Below are positions 45,401 to 58,432 of a DNA stretch of 64,000 bases, one piece after another. Position 1 is the stretch's first letter. Each line of letters starts with the position of its first letter. The notes under the pieces are model-generated. The model did no database searches and was not told the DNA's origin. It was given only the letters and a program-made list of their open reading frames with translations. Source of the DNA: Rhytidiadelphus loreus (lineage: Eukaryota > Streptophyta > Bryopsida > Hypnales > Hylocomiaceae). A program made the translations under genes and the position numbers. The stretch spans positions 50,591,025-50,655,024 of the forward strand of contig OX344763.1 in assembly GCA_947034895.1 (NCBI GenBank), given 5' to 3'.

Positions 45401-48400
45401 GTGATAATGTGAGAAAACCTATGATCGTTTTTCCAGCAATTGCAAAATTCACATGAACAAGACGATTCCATGCAGTTGGCTCAACCATAATGTTCACCTA
45501 TCTAGTATTGGAATGTCAATCATATTTTCATCCATTTTTGTCCATTCAATATTGCAATAGCATTCATCCAAAAAAACACTTTTTCATCCCTTCTCATCCT
45601 TCCAATTTGTTAATTTCATCCACCCTCAAAGCAATTTTTCATCCCTATTCATCCATCCAAGTTGATAATTTCATCCATCTTCAAAGCAAATCTTCATCGA
45701 TATTCATCCATTTAAGATTACAATTTCATTCATCCAAAAATCAATATTTCATTCTTATTCCATTACATTAAAACAAAATTTCATAGTGAGTTCCCAGTGA
45801 GTTTTTCCCAGTGTTCTAATGTAATTTCCCTATAAGTCTCATTTTTCCCGTTGTAAGTAGAAATTCCTAGTGTCACTTTCAAAACACAATGAAACTCTGG
45901 GAGTTCTTTCCATTTTTCCCATTGGGAATGTGATATGAGCTCCCTATGTTCTAGGTTTAACATACAATAGCCAATTCTAATATTATTATAATCATCTAAT
46001 GAGAATTGCTAGCTAATTCCTACAATGCCAATTCCCACTAAGTACACATTCTAGCCTAGCCTCCAGCCCATTCTAAACCTATATTCAAACCAAACTTCCC
46101 CTACGTCTCTTGTTTTTCATTAGGAAGTTTTCCCATTTCCTCCTAATTTCCTAAGGTAGCAAGAAATCAGTTCTAACTTAGTCCAAAAATTCTCATCATT
46201 TTCACCAATCCTCTTTAGCAAGTGAAAATCTATTTAACAAATTGTTTAATTCTAATCCTAACTCATTTTCATAATTTTTCTAACACTTTTCATTAATTTT
46301 TCTTCAAAAAACTCAAGAGTTCTCAAAAACACATCATGTACACAAGTTGGAAGAGAAAAGGCTCCAAATCCTAGTTATACATATATTAAACTTTCTCATG
46401 GACTAATTTCCATGACTAATTTTATCTTACCTTATTTTACTATTAATTTGCTAATTTAGTATAAATTACACAAAATTAGTACAAAATGACCTAATTTGGT
46501 GTAAATTGCATTAATTTAGTATAAATTGCACTAATTTCTTGTAAAAAATTCTGAGTTATTATAAAATCCTAATATAGTGTAACTTATATCACTATTTTAG
46601 TGTTTCCATTACTACTATATTATTCTAGTATTAGTTTTAGTTTTACTTATTTCTTTTGTTGTTTTCTTCATTATTTTTTGTGGTTTTCTATTTACATCAA
46701 GTTTTATTTCCTACTTCTAGTCTTTTGTTTTGAAATCACTTTTGTATTTTTTGTATTTCTTATTTTTTTGATTTGCAATTAAATTTTAGTTTCATTTTCT
46801 ATTTGTAGTCTAGTTTCATTTTCAATATTTTAGAGATAAACACTATTAATAAATAAATAAATCTTTATAATAGATTCAATTATCTTCAATATATGATTTT
46901 TGTAATTGATTCTCTGAGGCATACATATCTTGTTAGAATTTTTTATGAGGTATCTACAATACAAACTCCAAAAAACTTTTCAATAAGCATTGAAAGACTT
47001 CTTGCTAGGTCAAACTATCAAACTCCTTCATTACTCTATATTGAAATACACTTTTACAAACATACAAAAAATCATTTATAAATGTATATTGAAAGTTTAT
47101 TTTTAATTTTCATTATTAAAAACAATGAAAAGTGTTTTCTTTTTAAAACATGAAGATAATAGTGATAAACATCATAGTGTAATTGGGGTATTCTTTGAAC
47201 TCACACTAAAAAGAATTTGGTAGGACAAGTTTCAAAAGAGTGTATATTTACTTTTGAAGATTGATGCTACTTTCAAAGTGTCACGGAAATTATAGTTTTT
47301 AAAAATTAGGAAAAAATTAAGTTGAAACCAACAATATATTATTGGAACTACATTCTTAGAGAAGCTAAAATGCATGTAAAATAAAGAACTATGTGAAAAT
47401 ATAGGTATAATTTCTAAAACATTCATCAAGCTTGCAATGTTCTTTGAAGGTTAATCCTTGAAGTCCCAAGGTTTTATTTTCATCAAGAACCACTACAAAC
47501 TACTATTTCTACCGCAAAGAATTTAATTTTGAAACCTCTTTTTTGGTGCATATTCAAACATAGGATCTTGCATTAAACTAATATGAGAATGTGTAGAAGA
47601 AACTTATGAAACTTTGACCTCATAAATTTTAAGATATGTGCATTTATAGCGAAGAAAATCATAAAGAAAATAGGATTTTTTGCACCTTCTATAATTTGAT
47701 TATAAAATCTTTTTAATCTTTTTAACTACCAATATTGAAATAATTTCTTTTTTTTGTTGAAGAATTGAATTCAAAGTTGGAAAAAAAAAGTTTAAAAAAA
47801 CACACCTTGAGATTCATTCTTTGAAAATTTATTAAGTAGAAGTAGGTAAGAGATTGAAGGAATGCCAAATTGTCAATCCTTTTAAGATGTAGTTGAAACA
47901 AAACAATTCCAATAGTGAAATTGTTTTGGCAAACACATAAACTTGTGAACCTTTTTCTTTCTAAAAACCAACGAAATTGAGTTCAAAATCAAATTCAATG
48001 TGTTAATTTTTGAAGATGATGCTATATATGGTTTCTTATAGAACAATTGCAATTAAGGAGCTCTATAATTGTGACCCTTCAATACAAATAGAATGAACCA
48101 AAGTTTTTTAATCTTTGAGCAACAAATTTTTTAATTTTTAATTTTTAATTTAAGTTCAATGAATATCTTTTATTGCCCAGTGAGTTGAATTGTGTACTAA
48201 GGATGGCATATCTTCTGTTCATAGACACCAATTGAAAAAATAAAAATAAATATACTCCTAAAATATTAATGTATTTTCTAATTTTATCAAAAGTTCCAAA
48301 AAATTGCTTTAGAAATTTAGATCATTTTACCAAAGTGGACTTTAACTCTTGGAAGATGCTACAGACCAAAAGTGACCAATGGATGATTTTACTATTAATT

Positions 48401-50500
48401 GTAGATACAAATAATGCACTTATTGGTCTAATAATTGAAGCATTTGGATGACTATCTTGATCATAGGGGCTCATTCTTACAAAGTTAAGGGATTTCTTTT
48501 ACTAACCTCTTGGGTTAAGATAATGAAGAAGTTGATGAATGTGAAAAAATATGATGACTCTAATTTTACAACTATTTAAATAGTTCTTTGTTATTAGTAA
48601 CATAAATATGTTGAGAAATCACACTTCCAATCACATCTTATATGTGATGTTAGTTTCTAACACATACTATCCAACTCAATCGGTACCAACCATTCAACCT
48701 TCTTCATTATAACAAACTTACTATGATAAACACAAATTAAGGTAAATCTTTACAATATAACATTTTCTTGAAGTTGATTTTGTACTGGTATTTTCCACGT
48801 AACTTTTTACTTTAGAATGTACTCTTTTCAAATACTTCTATCCAAAATACAACAATTCCTAATTGAATGAAATGGATAAATAGTCTAGAATGGACTCATC
48901 TACCTTAGTCACTTTCCTAAACGCCCCATCTTCCCAATTTGAATTCATCAACATTTCAATATTTATAATCTCAAGCATTTTTGTAGGTGAATTTTTTATA
49001 GAAATAGTTCAAAAAGCAAATGTATTATGTAACAATTAGAAATGTAACAATTTGCAATCTAAATATCTTGTGCAATGTACATTTCTAATACATTTCAAAT
49101 TAGAAATGTAACAATTACATTTCTAAATGTAACAATGTAACACCCAAATTTGCAATCTAAGTATCTTGTGCAATGTGCTTATTGTTGTCTATATTTTTTA
49201 GAGGAAGAATTAGTTGAATTTAATAAAATACAAGTAGATCCATATTAAATTGATAAGAACTAAAATTGATATAAATTTGCAAAAATATTTGGTGGAAAAA
49301 TATTAAAATATTAGTAGATGGGATCACATGTGACCATCTTAAAAAGGTTCAAAATCAAAAAACCCATTATCCTAATCCCATTTTAGGAGTGCTTTCACAA
49401 CACAAGATCAACATTCTTACAACACTTCATTTATCAATTAAAGTTACAACTTGTTTCAACAAACATTCATTCACAACTAAGTCCACCTAAACCAACATTA
49501 ATAAACCACATTTTTATCAACCTTAAATTGTCCATAAATAGATATTAACTCAATGTCAATATGTAACAACACCCAATTGCTTGCCCAAAAAAAATAACTT
49601 ACACACTCTATGGAAATGGGTGGGAGACTAGTGCAAATAGAAGGGTCTTGTAAATATCAGAATTGAGTGACTAATAGCATTGGACTATTGAATTGAGTGG
49701 CTATTGGCATTGGACTATTCTACCTTGGATGTTTTTATTGTACTGTACATGTTGCATCAGGTGTCATGTTGAACAAGAGTGTAATACATTCGTCAATTCT
49801 CTTCAAATATTCTTAAAATAGTTGCATTACATACATATATATTCTAAAAACATGCTTGTGAGAGGGAGGGAGGTTAGACATCATGCAGACCTCAAACATT
49901 GTGAGAAGGCTAGTGTGATTAGCACTTACGTATCAAGAAAAAACCAAGCAACCAAATGTTTGCAGGCTCTATATCAAAGGAGAGGAGGCTATGCATTGAA
50001 CAAATACTACATGTGAGGAAGTTTGAGGATCTGTGCAACAGGAAGAGTACCTCTCATAGCGCAGCTACTTGATTACAGAGCATACGACATACATTTCAAG
50101 AACTAGTAAAGCTTTATCGAGGTAGAAGCAGGCAGCTAAACAGAACTCAATTTTAACTGAAGAGTACATCTAGAAGTTCTGAAAATCTTAATTAAATAAA
50201 AGAAAAATAATGAAATAGCAATGACACTGCAGACCATAGAAACGGATTTCAAATACCAAGTGCATTTTGCAGTAGCGGTTAAAGCTACTGCTGCGGCCAG
50301 AAAACGAGTTCAGACTATTGTGGAGTTTACTCTTACAGCAGAAATCACTTAATGTCAACCCCATGGCAAATTAGGATGTGCAAGATATACATTTTGGTCC
50401 TGCCCACCCTTTGAAAAATGGTTTCTAGGTCAATGCTTCTTCTCGACCTTGAACACACTCTGCACCGGTGCACGGTGCGCTACCCATTAATACACCAGTC
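42480..50500. other. Long AT-rich region without a supported gene
   Basis: Only short frames with no recognisable family are present. The longest, 44373-44825 on the minus strand (150 codons, basic, Cys/His-containing), has ordinary AT-rich codon use and no supporting context. A degenerate repeat of TTTCATCCATCC-like words occupies 45525-45780. Near-repeats of GCAATCTAAATATCTTGTGC occur at 49050-49180. Confidence 0.5.
43479..43589. repeat. Poly-A tract and 11-bp-stem hairpin
   Basis: A run of more than 20 A ends near 43491. Downstream lies a perfect hairpin, CTGACCTGGCC (43561-43571), loop GTCTCTC, GGCCAGGTCAG (43579-43589). These could be a retroposed tail and a structured end, but no parent sequence is recognised. 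Confidence 0.5.
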
Positions 50501-50820
50501 TCCTACGATTTTGTTGCAGATGTAATCTTTTCTAGACAGCCCAGATCGACCCCACTCTGTGCCCCTCTCCCCAATCCAGAAACAAAGCCTACCTTCGGGT
50601 ATGGGACGGCTTCCTCCTCTGCCAATCTCAACTGCTGAACTCGAAATTGGATGCAGGACGCGTCCACGCTTCCACGATCATCAGCGGAAACCATTGCCAA
50701 CAAGCCTTGATAATCACAACCCACTGCCTGGCCTCATTCCTGCACTTTCCCATCGCCATCACGACCCAGTAGCAGACACAACAAGACAAAAGTGAATATC
50801 AACTCTCACGAATACCTCTT

Positions 50821-51933
50821 TCACTGGGCCTCCTCCGGTTTTCGCAACACCAGCAAGTGCATAGGGGTAAAGATCCCAGTCTCGCCACCTCGCGTTAGAT
50901 GCAGCGCCGTCTTGAACAACATTTCATGCACATCCACCACGCCCCGAGGAGCAACACCTAGGAAAGACAACAATGCAATCACAAGGTGATTACGGTAGTA
51001 CGCTAGACGTCCCATCTTCAGGCGCGTCCACCACGGCTTGGCAGGAGGCAGTGCCAGGTCTCGATCTTCCAGAACCTCGAAACCGACATCCTTGGCTATG
51101 TCGCCCACCTGCTTGTAGCTCCGCAGCCCGGGGAGAGCATCTCCATGTTCAATGCCGTGAATGCACTCCACATGTTCGCCATTGTCAGCCCTGAACTCGG
51201 GCGTGGTGACCCACTCGTAAGTGACATACAGATGTCCCGGCTTCAGGACACGGTACACCTCAGCGTAAACATCCTTAAGCTCCGGTGCATGGCAGGTTGC
51301 CTCGATAGAGTATGCTCCATCAAAGCTAGAGTCTTCAAATGGCATGTGCAAGAAGTTACCGCACACCACCTCGCACAATTTATCTAGCCCGGCTTTTTTG
51401 TTGTGATTCCTTGCACGGGCAACCTGGTAATCATTAATGGTGATGCCAATGACATGTGACTGCGAGTACGCTGCAATTGCGCGCATGGGTCCACCCACTC
51501 CACACCCCACATCAAGTACCTTCTGCCCTGGCTTGGCGCCCAACAGATCCACCACGCGCTCCTCGTGCATTCGAGTCTCGTCCTTGTGGGACTGCCCGGG
51601 TACTGCAGGAGAGAAGTGGAAGCTCTGACCCCAACCCCACTCGTAAATGTCAGTCACGAGATTGTAAAACGTGTCCACAAGCTGGGGCACATCATCCTTC
51701 CCCTCGATCTGCTTCGGCTTCTCGAAGAAGGAAGCGTACTTCTGGTAGTTGCTCTTCACCTGCCCTCGAGTTATGCTACCGCCCCCTAAATCGACAGCTC
51801 TCTTGCCCTTCGTCTCCGCCGCGCCCGCCAACACCAACACGTAATAAGCACCGGCTCCCATCGCACCCATCAACCCCCAGAACACCCCCCATGTCATCCA
51901 TACCTCCATGCCCCCTCCGCCCTCCATCTCCAT
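50821..51933 (-). CDS. SMT2: Sterol C-24 methyltransferase, SMT2 type
   Basis: Intact 370-codon frame ending in TGA. It transfers a methyl group from SAM to the side chain of 24-methylenelophenol, the second alkylation that leads to 24-ethyl sterols (sitosterol, stigmasterol) in the plant ER pathway. An N-terminal membrane anchor (about residues 15-38) precedes KGKRAVDLGGGSI. Then come YEWGWGQSFHF (about 97), the SAM-binding LDVGCGVGGPMR (about 140), YSIEATCHAP (about 210) and the C-terminal WWTRLKMGRLAYYRNH and TRGGETGIFTPMH. FHFSPAVPGQSHKDETR favours SMT2/SMT3 over SMT1 (cycloartenol methyltransferase). The first in-frame ATG is at 51933. The ATG at 51909 gives 362 residues, closer to the 361 of Arabidopsis SMT2, and is equally likely. 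It is intronless and GC-rich in an AT-rich region. Confidence 0.95.
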   Translation of the reverse strand: MEMEGGGGMEVWMTWGVFWGLMGAMGAGAYYVLVLAGAAETKGKRAVDLGGGSITRGQVKSNYQKYASFFEKPKQIEGKDDVPQLVDTFYNLVTDIYEWGWGQSFHFSPAVPGQSHKDETRMHEERVVDLLGAKPGQKVLDVGCGVGGPMRAIAAYSQSHVIGITINDYQVARARNHNKKAGLDKLCEVVCGNFLHMPFEDSSFDGAYSIEATCHAPELKDVYAEVYRVLKPGHLYVTYEWVTTPEFRADNGEHVECIHGIEHGDALPGLRSYKQVGDIAKDVGFEVLEDRDLALPPAKPWWTRLKMGRLAYYRNHLVIALLSFLGVAPRGVVDVHEMLFKTALHLTRGGETGIFTPMHLLVLRKPEEAQ

Positions 51934-51981
51934 CCCCAACTTTGATCGCAATGCAAACTCCCGAATGACCTGAAACTGCAA

Positions 51982-52480
51982 CGAGACCTACCTACACGTA
52001 ATATCCACCTTCAGGTCGCGAGAACAAGCACGCAGTGGCGTACAGACGCACCAAGAAGCCCCGGGCAAGAGGCAAGGCCCTGCAACTCTCGACACGCACA
52101 AAAAATAAGAGCACCTGCAAGTAGGAAACACCAGGCTCAAGAGTCCTCAGCGCTGGAGTGCAGGAGAAGGACCTGTGGGCCGGGCCGGGCCAAGTCGATT
52201 TTTGGTGAACCAGCCCGGGTGGGTCTTGGCGCCGGTCTTGGCGCCGGGTACAGCGCTGCCGAAGCGTCACTTGGCGCCTCCAGTCTCCGTTAGCTGTGTC
52301 TCGTATATCCGCCCTTGATGCGCTCTTCCGTCATCCACGATCGACGTAAGTTTTAGACGACGTCCTCTCGTCCTAAATTCTTCACGAGCTTGTGACGATT
52401 CTCTTCGTTCGTCGATGTCCCAGGGCAGGGGAGGGGCCGGGTGAACTGACCCCCTCGCTCGGCCTGACCAGGGGTGCATG
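51982..52480 (-). promoter_or_regulatory. GC-rich SMT2 upstream region
   Basis: GC-rich DNA immediately 5' of SMT2 is the likely leader and promoter. It contains a local GGTCTTGGCGCC tandem (52225-52250). No clear TATA box was found. Frames here look like composition artefacts. Confidence 0.35.
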
Positions 52481-53093
52481 TAAAAAAACAAGCCCCGTAT
52501 TTTGGGCCGTTCTAGAGTATACTCTTGACTCCTCTAAAGTAATTTGGGGTCAAAAAACATTCATGTGCGGAAAATAAATAATTCCATGGTTTGCCGGCAG
52601 GGCTGAGTGAGGGGGTGAGTTCACCTTGGCCAAAGGCAGGGCCCTACTGCAAATTATTAAAAGAGAGATTAACTCTATTGGGTATCATATTTTTTGATTG
52701 GCATACATCAAGAGTTTGCTCATTCAAGGTCCCACGAGTTCAAAGTCCCAGGAGTGATTCCAAGAAGATATTACAAATGATACTTAAATTACATAATGCT
52801 GTAACAAGGGAGACTCTATTCTACTTGGGGAATTTAACCCTTTAGTGCTCAGTCAACAAGTTCTTGGTCAATTTTGGGACCTTTTTTTTGCTACTGTTCA
52901 CAAAACATTTGATTTCAAAAAATCCAGGGAACAACGGAATTAGAATATCTTCATACACTCCAAACAAAACCAATTTCAAGAGAGTGCGTGCAAAAATGCA
53001 TCAACTATGCTTATCCAAACTTAAATGTCCCAAGCCTTCACAAGTGAAATATTATAAAGAAATACATATTTAATTTAAGGGATGACTACTTAA

Positions 53094-53450
53094 ATGTGTG
53101 AAAGAACTAGCTGGAAGGTTTTTGATTGGTTTGTGGAGCATTTACTAAAATTTATAACCAATTGTGGCAAATCATATGTAGCACTAGTGTTGAAGGCTAT
53201 TTACAACATACCAATCTTTGAAGATTATATACAAGCATGTGCACCGTTTGATTACTTTTATTTTTTGTTTGGTTCAAGTATCTGCCTTATAGAACCAATT
53301 GATAGGATCCGATCTAGGATTTCATCCTTAGAGCGTCCACCAAAATTTCACTTTTTCAAAATTGTATTAAAAAATTGGGCTCGCCCCCCAATCAACCATG
53401 GTCACTACAAGGTTAAGAAGAGATTGATTGTGGAGTATGATGTCTTTTAG
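53094..53450 (+). CDS. Hypothetical 118-codon ORF, possibly a gene fragment
   Basis: An uninterrupted frame with mixed composition: FEDYIQACAPFDYFYFLFG, CLIEPIDRIRSRISSLERP, then HGHYKVKKRLIVEYDVF before TAG. Neighbouring short frames (52591-52845 and 52864-53073) do not join it convincingly. No family is recognised. It may be a remnant of a transposon gene or chance. Confidence 0.22.
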   Translation: MCERTSWKVFDWFVEHLLKFITNCGKSYVALVLKAIYNIPIFEDYIQACAPFDYFYFLFGSSICLIEPIDRIRSRISSLERPPKFHFFKIVLKNWARPPINHGHYKVKKRLIVEYDVF

Positions 53451-53459
53451 AGGAGTTAT

Positions 53460-54889
53460 GTGTGATGGATTGGTAGGTTTTGTTTCCAATGGAGGCCCAT
53501 TAGATTGGATAAGGTTTGATTGTTTTGAAGTTCACAATTGAAAAACAAAATGCAGGTTGAGTATTAGATAGCAATGTTATTAATGTTACTTAGAGTGGAG
53601 GTAATGGCAAATTTGGGGAGTATTAGTTGTTGATGAAAGGTAATGAAGGTGAATGTGTGAGTCTAACCATAAAGACTATTTAGGGTTGTGTGTTCTAGTT
53701 GTAATTTCTTCTATTGTTGATGAGAATATGGTATTTATTTAGTTTTAAGTTAATATAGTAGGGAGAATTTGTTGTTACAGTAAGACAATTCATTGAATTG
53801 TATTTTATCTTGGAGAATGTTGTGGTAGGTAGATTTGCTTTGTAAGGGATAGTGCTAGATATTTGGGCATAGTTTGCTTTTGTAGGAGTAGTTGGTGATG
53901 TTTGAACATGTGTATAAATGTAACTATGGGGGAAACAAAGAAATTGGGGGGCTATCAAAGATGCTTGCATTCATAAAGAAGAACATATAATTTGTTAATC
54001 CCTAGAGGACCAATTAATTGAAAATTCTAGCATGTTCCTACAAAGTTAATTTTGAATGGATCTTTTTGAAAATTTGATAAAAGGTGTGGTCATATATTCT
54101 TTCTTCATAAATTTATTTTTTTTCCAATTAGGAGCCTAGATCAAAAGTCATGTTGCCAAACTTTTGGAGGGTGATCTAAACAACTAATGAAAAATCATTT
54201 TATCTTTGAATTTTTGCAAGTATGTAACTAACATCAACGATGCAAAAATGTGAGCAATGAGTGGTGAATAATTTTTTTTTAAAGTTTAAAAAATAATAAT
54301 TTCTAAAATAAAATCTATATCATATTAAAATAATTAAATTCTAAAAATAGAATTGACATAAAAAGGGTCTTAAGAGTGTTGGGAATCAACATATTAGCAT
54401 TGAGTGAGGTTCAAAGGTGACTCACATGTTACAACATACAATACTAAAACTCCATTGTAAAGTATTTATATTTCAAGTCAACATTTTACATTCCAAAACA
54501 ATATTAGTAACCAATGAAAATCATCCATGCACATTCATCCAAATCACTCTTTCCAATCCAATTTGAAATCTTTGGAATTTATAATTTCAATCAATTTCTT
54601 TTCACATGCTACATTGAGGGAGTCCTCTAAACTCAAGTGATTTTATTACCAACAAAGGTAATGTTACATTTCTATAAATTCACCAATCCTATATTTTTCT
54701 ATTATACTTATTATGCATTGAATAAGCCTTAACTTGCTTAAGGTGGTTACATATGATCTATAAGATTTGTAGGTATTTCTAGTTGTATGTGCTTTTCCAA
54801 TCTATCAAATTGATGTTTTTCATGGCCTTTGTTAGACATCTTGAATAGATAAATCTTATTTAAGACATTGTCTTTTATATGAATGTCAT
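53460..54889. other. AT-rich stretch without a supported gene
   Basis: No ORF of interest, tandem repeat or RNA gene was recognised up to the border of element B2. Confidence 0.5.
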
Positions 54890-56004
54890 TGTCGTACACA
54901 CGGTCTAGGCATAAGTATCCTTGCAGCACTAGAACGTTTGTAAGATGACTCAAATTATTGTCCCAGGGGATTCCAGGATGTTATTACAAACTTTGGTATC
55001 TAGATTTTCTCTTTTCCAAGAGCTAAGAATAATCCATCTAAAATTCTCTCCCTCTTCCGGTTTTTACAACTACTAACCAAATTCCAATCCGAATCCGGTC
55101 TCATCCAATTTCCAAATATGATTCCCAAACTAATGGTTTTATATGCCTCTGTTTTATCCTCAGAGGGTCCGCTATTGCTCTATAGAGGGGTAGGGACTCC
55201 ACCACTCGTAATCCTCATACACTCTCTCCACAAATATACAACAAGAATAACATAATTATTGAATAGTGGGAAGTAACACACCTTCACAACTTTCCGGATG
55301 GCCAGTCGGAAACTAAGTCACTCAGAATTGCGTTAAGTCTTCTTTACTACGATGACAAATCTAAAACACCCGGAACCAAAATAAAATGATTGCTCTTAGT
55401 CTCTAGATTGATCTTGTGGTTGGCAGACCTTCTAGTAGTGGAAATATTCCTCTCTGGCGGTTGCTTATCTCCGCATGGAACCCCTCTTGGATTATGGACC
55501 CGCATCCATGCTACTCTTGGACTCCACCGGATTACTGTTTCGATAAATTAAAGGTACTATGCACAAATCCTCATTCACGAATGTAAATCCTTTCACAAAA
55601 TACTCTCTCAATCTGATCCAGTTGCTATAGATCCGGATTCCTCTGTACTCATCCCCTCTTAAAGAAGCACTCATGTGAATAAAATACACAAAAACTATCC
55701 AAGAAATTGGACTCAGAATGTAAAACCTAGTGACTCAGAATAGGGAATGAAATATAAAATGAATTGCACTCGGATGAAATGAAAGGACAATAAACCTACC
55801 CACCCTTTAAAAACAAAACAAAAGACCCAAAAGGCACCCAAAAACCAAAGTGACCACACACTGACCTTCCGAGATAACCGAAAAATCACAAGGTTGTTAG
55901 CCCTATAAATCTGGAACTTGGGCCCACATACGAAAACCCCATTTTGGAACAAACATTCAAACTAAAAACATCAAACTACCACAAAAACACACTAACTGCC
56001 TTCT

Positions 56005-58159
56005 TCACTTTCGCGCCTTCTTTAAACTGCTACCTCCTTGTTTCATAGATGCCCTAATAACGGACTTGGGCGGAGTTGATTTAATGGCCGACTGGATCAT
56101 CACTTTCCGCATTGGTGTCAATTGAGTTGGTGGAGGCAACTCATCTTTGTCTTCATCTGTCTCGAATCCGGTTACGTAATCCTCCTCTTTGGAATCATCG
56201 ATTTGTTCCACAACCTCCTCCTTTAATGATGAAGGCTCACCCAGATCCACCACGGTTCCTTCCTTGGCGTCGTCTACTGCATGTGTGTGAATTTTTCCAG
56301 AAGGATTCGAGTCAGATTTGTCATGGCCCTAATCCATTGAATAAGGTCACTTTGGATCTTCAGTGCGGGTACCTTGAAAGTCCCTGCTACGTACGTTTGA
56401 GTGGGTTGAACACCTGACTGGGTGGAAACTTCTGACTGCATCAGAAGTGGTCTTGGACTTGGCTCCTTGACTGTTTCAATTGTAGCCTTTCTACTTGCCT
56501 GCAAAATTTGCACAACACTGAAAGAAGAACCTCCAAGTTGTCAAAACAGAGACCTCAGACCGTTTGACAATGTTGGGGCCGAAGTATGGTGAACTTGCTT
56601 GGTTAGAGTCGCTAGAAACAGGATGGTGGAGACTTCTGGAAATTGCAAAAAGTCCATCATCTTGTTCAGGTCAAGGTGCCCCAACAGTTGACGCATTTCC
56701 TTTAGTACCATCTCCATCATGGCTTGAAAATCAACCAAAATCGTCACTACCTTCAATTTGGATACTTAGCCTTCTTTAAGCAATTGGGCGTTGAAAAATT
56801 TGGCTCTCACTATGACGTCCACTGATGGCGTGACTAACTCCATCAAATTCCAAACTAGGTAGAAAGTTTTTGTCTCCTTCTACCTCACAACGCTCAACTT
56901 GCCTTCTGTCCAATTTAGTTAGATTTGGAGGTTGTCCCGTTCCTTCTCCAACTTCCAAATCTGCTTGTCTTTTCTATGTATGACAATTAGTCCTAGCTGT
57001 CGCTTGAGTTTGTCAAGGATTTGATCTGCCTCGACCCCTCCCAATTCTTTACAAATGCCGAGTAGGAGATCTGCCATGTTGTCATGTATCTCCTTGGCCC
57101 ATTGCATCCACTAGAGCTTGGTATCGAAGAGATGTAGAAGTGGGCTCGCTTCTCCTTTCTCTAGCTTTGGCAACTTCCCCCGTGAGCTCGGATCGGTGGA
57201 TTTCCTCCGCTTGTCCCGTTGTTCAATAACGTCCTGCTTCTCCTCCGAAAGTTCCTCCTCTTTTGACTCTGGATCTTCCATCACGACTTCATTTGTGAGG
57301 TTGTCTTTGAGGATCTCGATCCTGGTGTTGTATGCTATCACCTATAGATTGTTGAAAACCTCCTTATGGTAATAGAGGTGGAATAGATAGAGGTTGATCG
57401 GGCTGAGTTTATTGTGCAAAACATAATCCACAAGTTTCACAACTACTGTGGCGATTACCCTACCCCAACATACAACTCTATCCTCCAGTGCCCCAAAGAT
57501 GGTATTGGCTACAATGATTGTAACACGAGTGGGCTTTTTCGGATACAAGAGTGGAATTAGGAATTCCAGTATCCGTCTATGCCTATTGTCCTTGTAGTTG
57601 CTAATCACGTAACCTTCTTTTGCATCTGCTAGATTCTGAAACTTTCCGTTCACGTACTTGTCCGTCCGGGAGGCTAATCCGGATCCGGTCACTATAAGAA
57701 ACCCGCGTTTTAGTTAGTGTTTTGTTATTTTTTCAGACAAATTTTAGGTGCCGTCGAAAAAAACAACTTGTGTTTTTTCACGTCCAATATAACATCCAGA
57801 TATATATAAGTTGGATATCTAGATGTTATATTGGACGTGAAAAAACACAAGTTGTTTTTTTCGACGACACCTAAAATCTGTCTGAAAAAATAAAAAAATG
57901 CTAACTAAAACGCGGATTTCTTATAGTGGGTCTTCTTAAATGAGTATACCTCTGCCCAGATATCCTCAGTCCATGCTACAAGTCGACCCTTTATTGTCAA
58001 CTCATACTGATTCGGAACTCCTACAATGAGTTCATGAATCATCTCTTCACTTTTGAGGTTCCACGGCTTCCATATAAGTCCTAAGCATCCTATCCTCACT
58101 AGGTCTTCCTCTAACTGCTTTCGGATAGTTGGATTGGAAGAAGTAGCCGGAGAAATCAT
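56005..58159 (-). pseudogene. B2 element ORF (about 640 codons, decayed, unknown family)
   Basis: ATG at 58159 (MISPATSSNPTIRKQLEEDL). Conserved with B1: VAWTEDIWAEVYSFKK, GSGLASRTDKYVNGKFQN, ILEFLIPLLYPKKPTRV, ANTIFGALEDRVV. A charged middle follows (EDPESKEEELSEEKQD, DKRRKSTDPSSRGK), then a coiled-coil-like part (HRKDKQIWKLEKERDNLQ) and a basic C-terminus (SSLKKARK, TGA). Seven in-frame stops (TAG at 57342, 57108 and others; TAA; one TGA) all fit Gln or Arg, and there is one frameshift near 56275. The MITE at 57690-57928 splits it. Size, single-ORF layout and a basic tail are compatible with a gag-type structural protein, but no zinc knuckle is visible. Confidence 0.55.
57690..57928. mobile_element. 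CACTA-type foldback MITE in element B2 (239 bp)
   Basis: It begins CACTATAAGAAACCCGCG and ends CGCGGATTTCTTATAGTG. Almost the whole element is one inverted repeat around ATCTAGATATCC-like centre sequence near 57810. The exact 3-bp duplication GGT flanks it (57687-57689 and 57929-57931). It splits the B2 ORF between FKK and GSGLAS, where B1 is continuous. The termini and 3-bp duplication match En/Spm (CACTA) elements. The full hairpin could be a source of small RNA. Confidence 0.92.
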
Positions 58160-58432
58160 TTGGGTCGTGACTTGGGGTTTAGGGATATTACTTCACTCCA
58201 TTGAGTACCGACAAAGAACAAAAAATCTAGAGTAAAAATTGAAAAAAATTCTATTCTACCCTAGCCCTATATGATCTACTTTATTTCTATACATTGATGA
58301 TTTTTGTACTCTCACAGTCACGACCTTCATCTTGAGGTGTGCCTATGCCACATTGGTGTACAACGGGGATGTTGAGGGTGACTCCCCAAGTCTTGCAAGA
58401 GATGAGGTGTGAGGAATTGGAAGTTCCGAGTA

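Larger units (their letters stand above)
54890..58316 (-). mobile_element. Element B2: TG...CA element with a single ORF
   Basis: Ends TGTCGTACAC and GTACTCTCACA match those of B1. Flanking pentamers GTCAT (54885-54889) and GTCAC (58317-58321) form a 5-bp duplication with one C/T change. Without its nested MITE it is about 3.19 kb. On the minus strand it starts TGTGAGAGTA, has an ATG 157 bp in, and carries one long ORF of about 640 codons. The remaining 1.1 kb to the 3' end is non-coding. No direct LTR pair, reverse transcriptase or integrase is visible. Confidence 0.78.

Noticed and set aside
51934..51981. A start of SMT2 at 51981 giving 386 residues
   Set aside because: The codon there is TTG, not ATG. 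The first in-frame ATG is at 51933.
54890..58316. A full-length LTR retrotransposon with two LTRs
   Set aside because: The two ends of the element are not direct repeats of each other, and no reverse transcriptase, integrase or protease motifs were seen.
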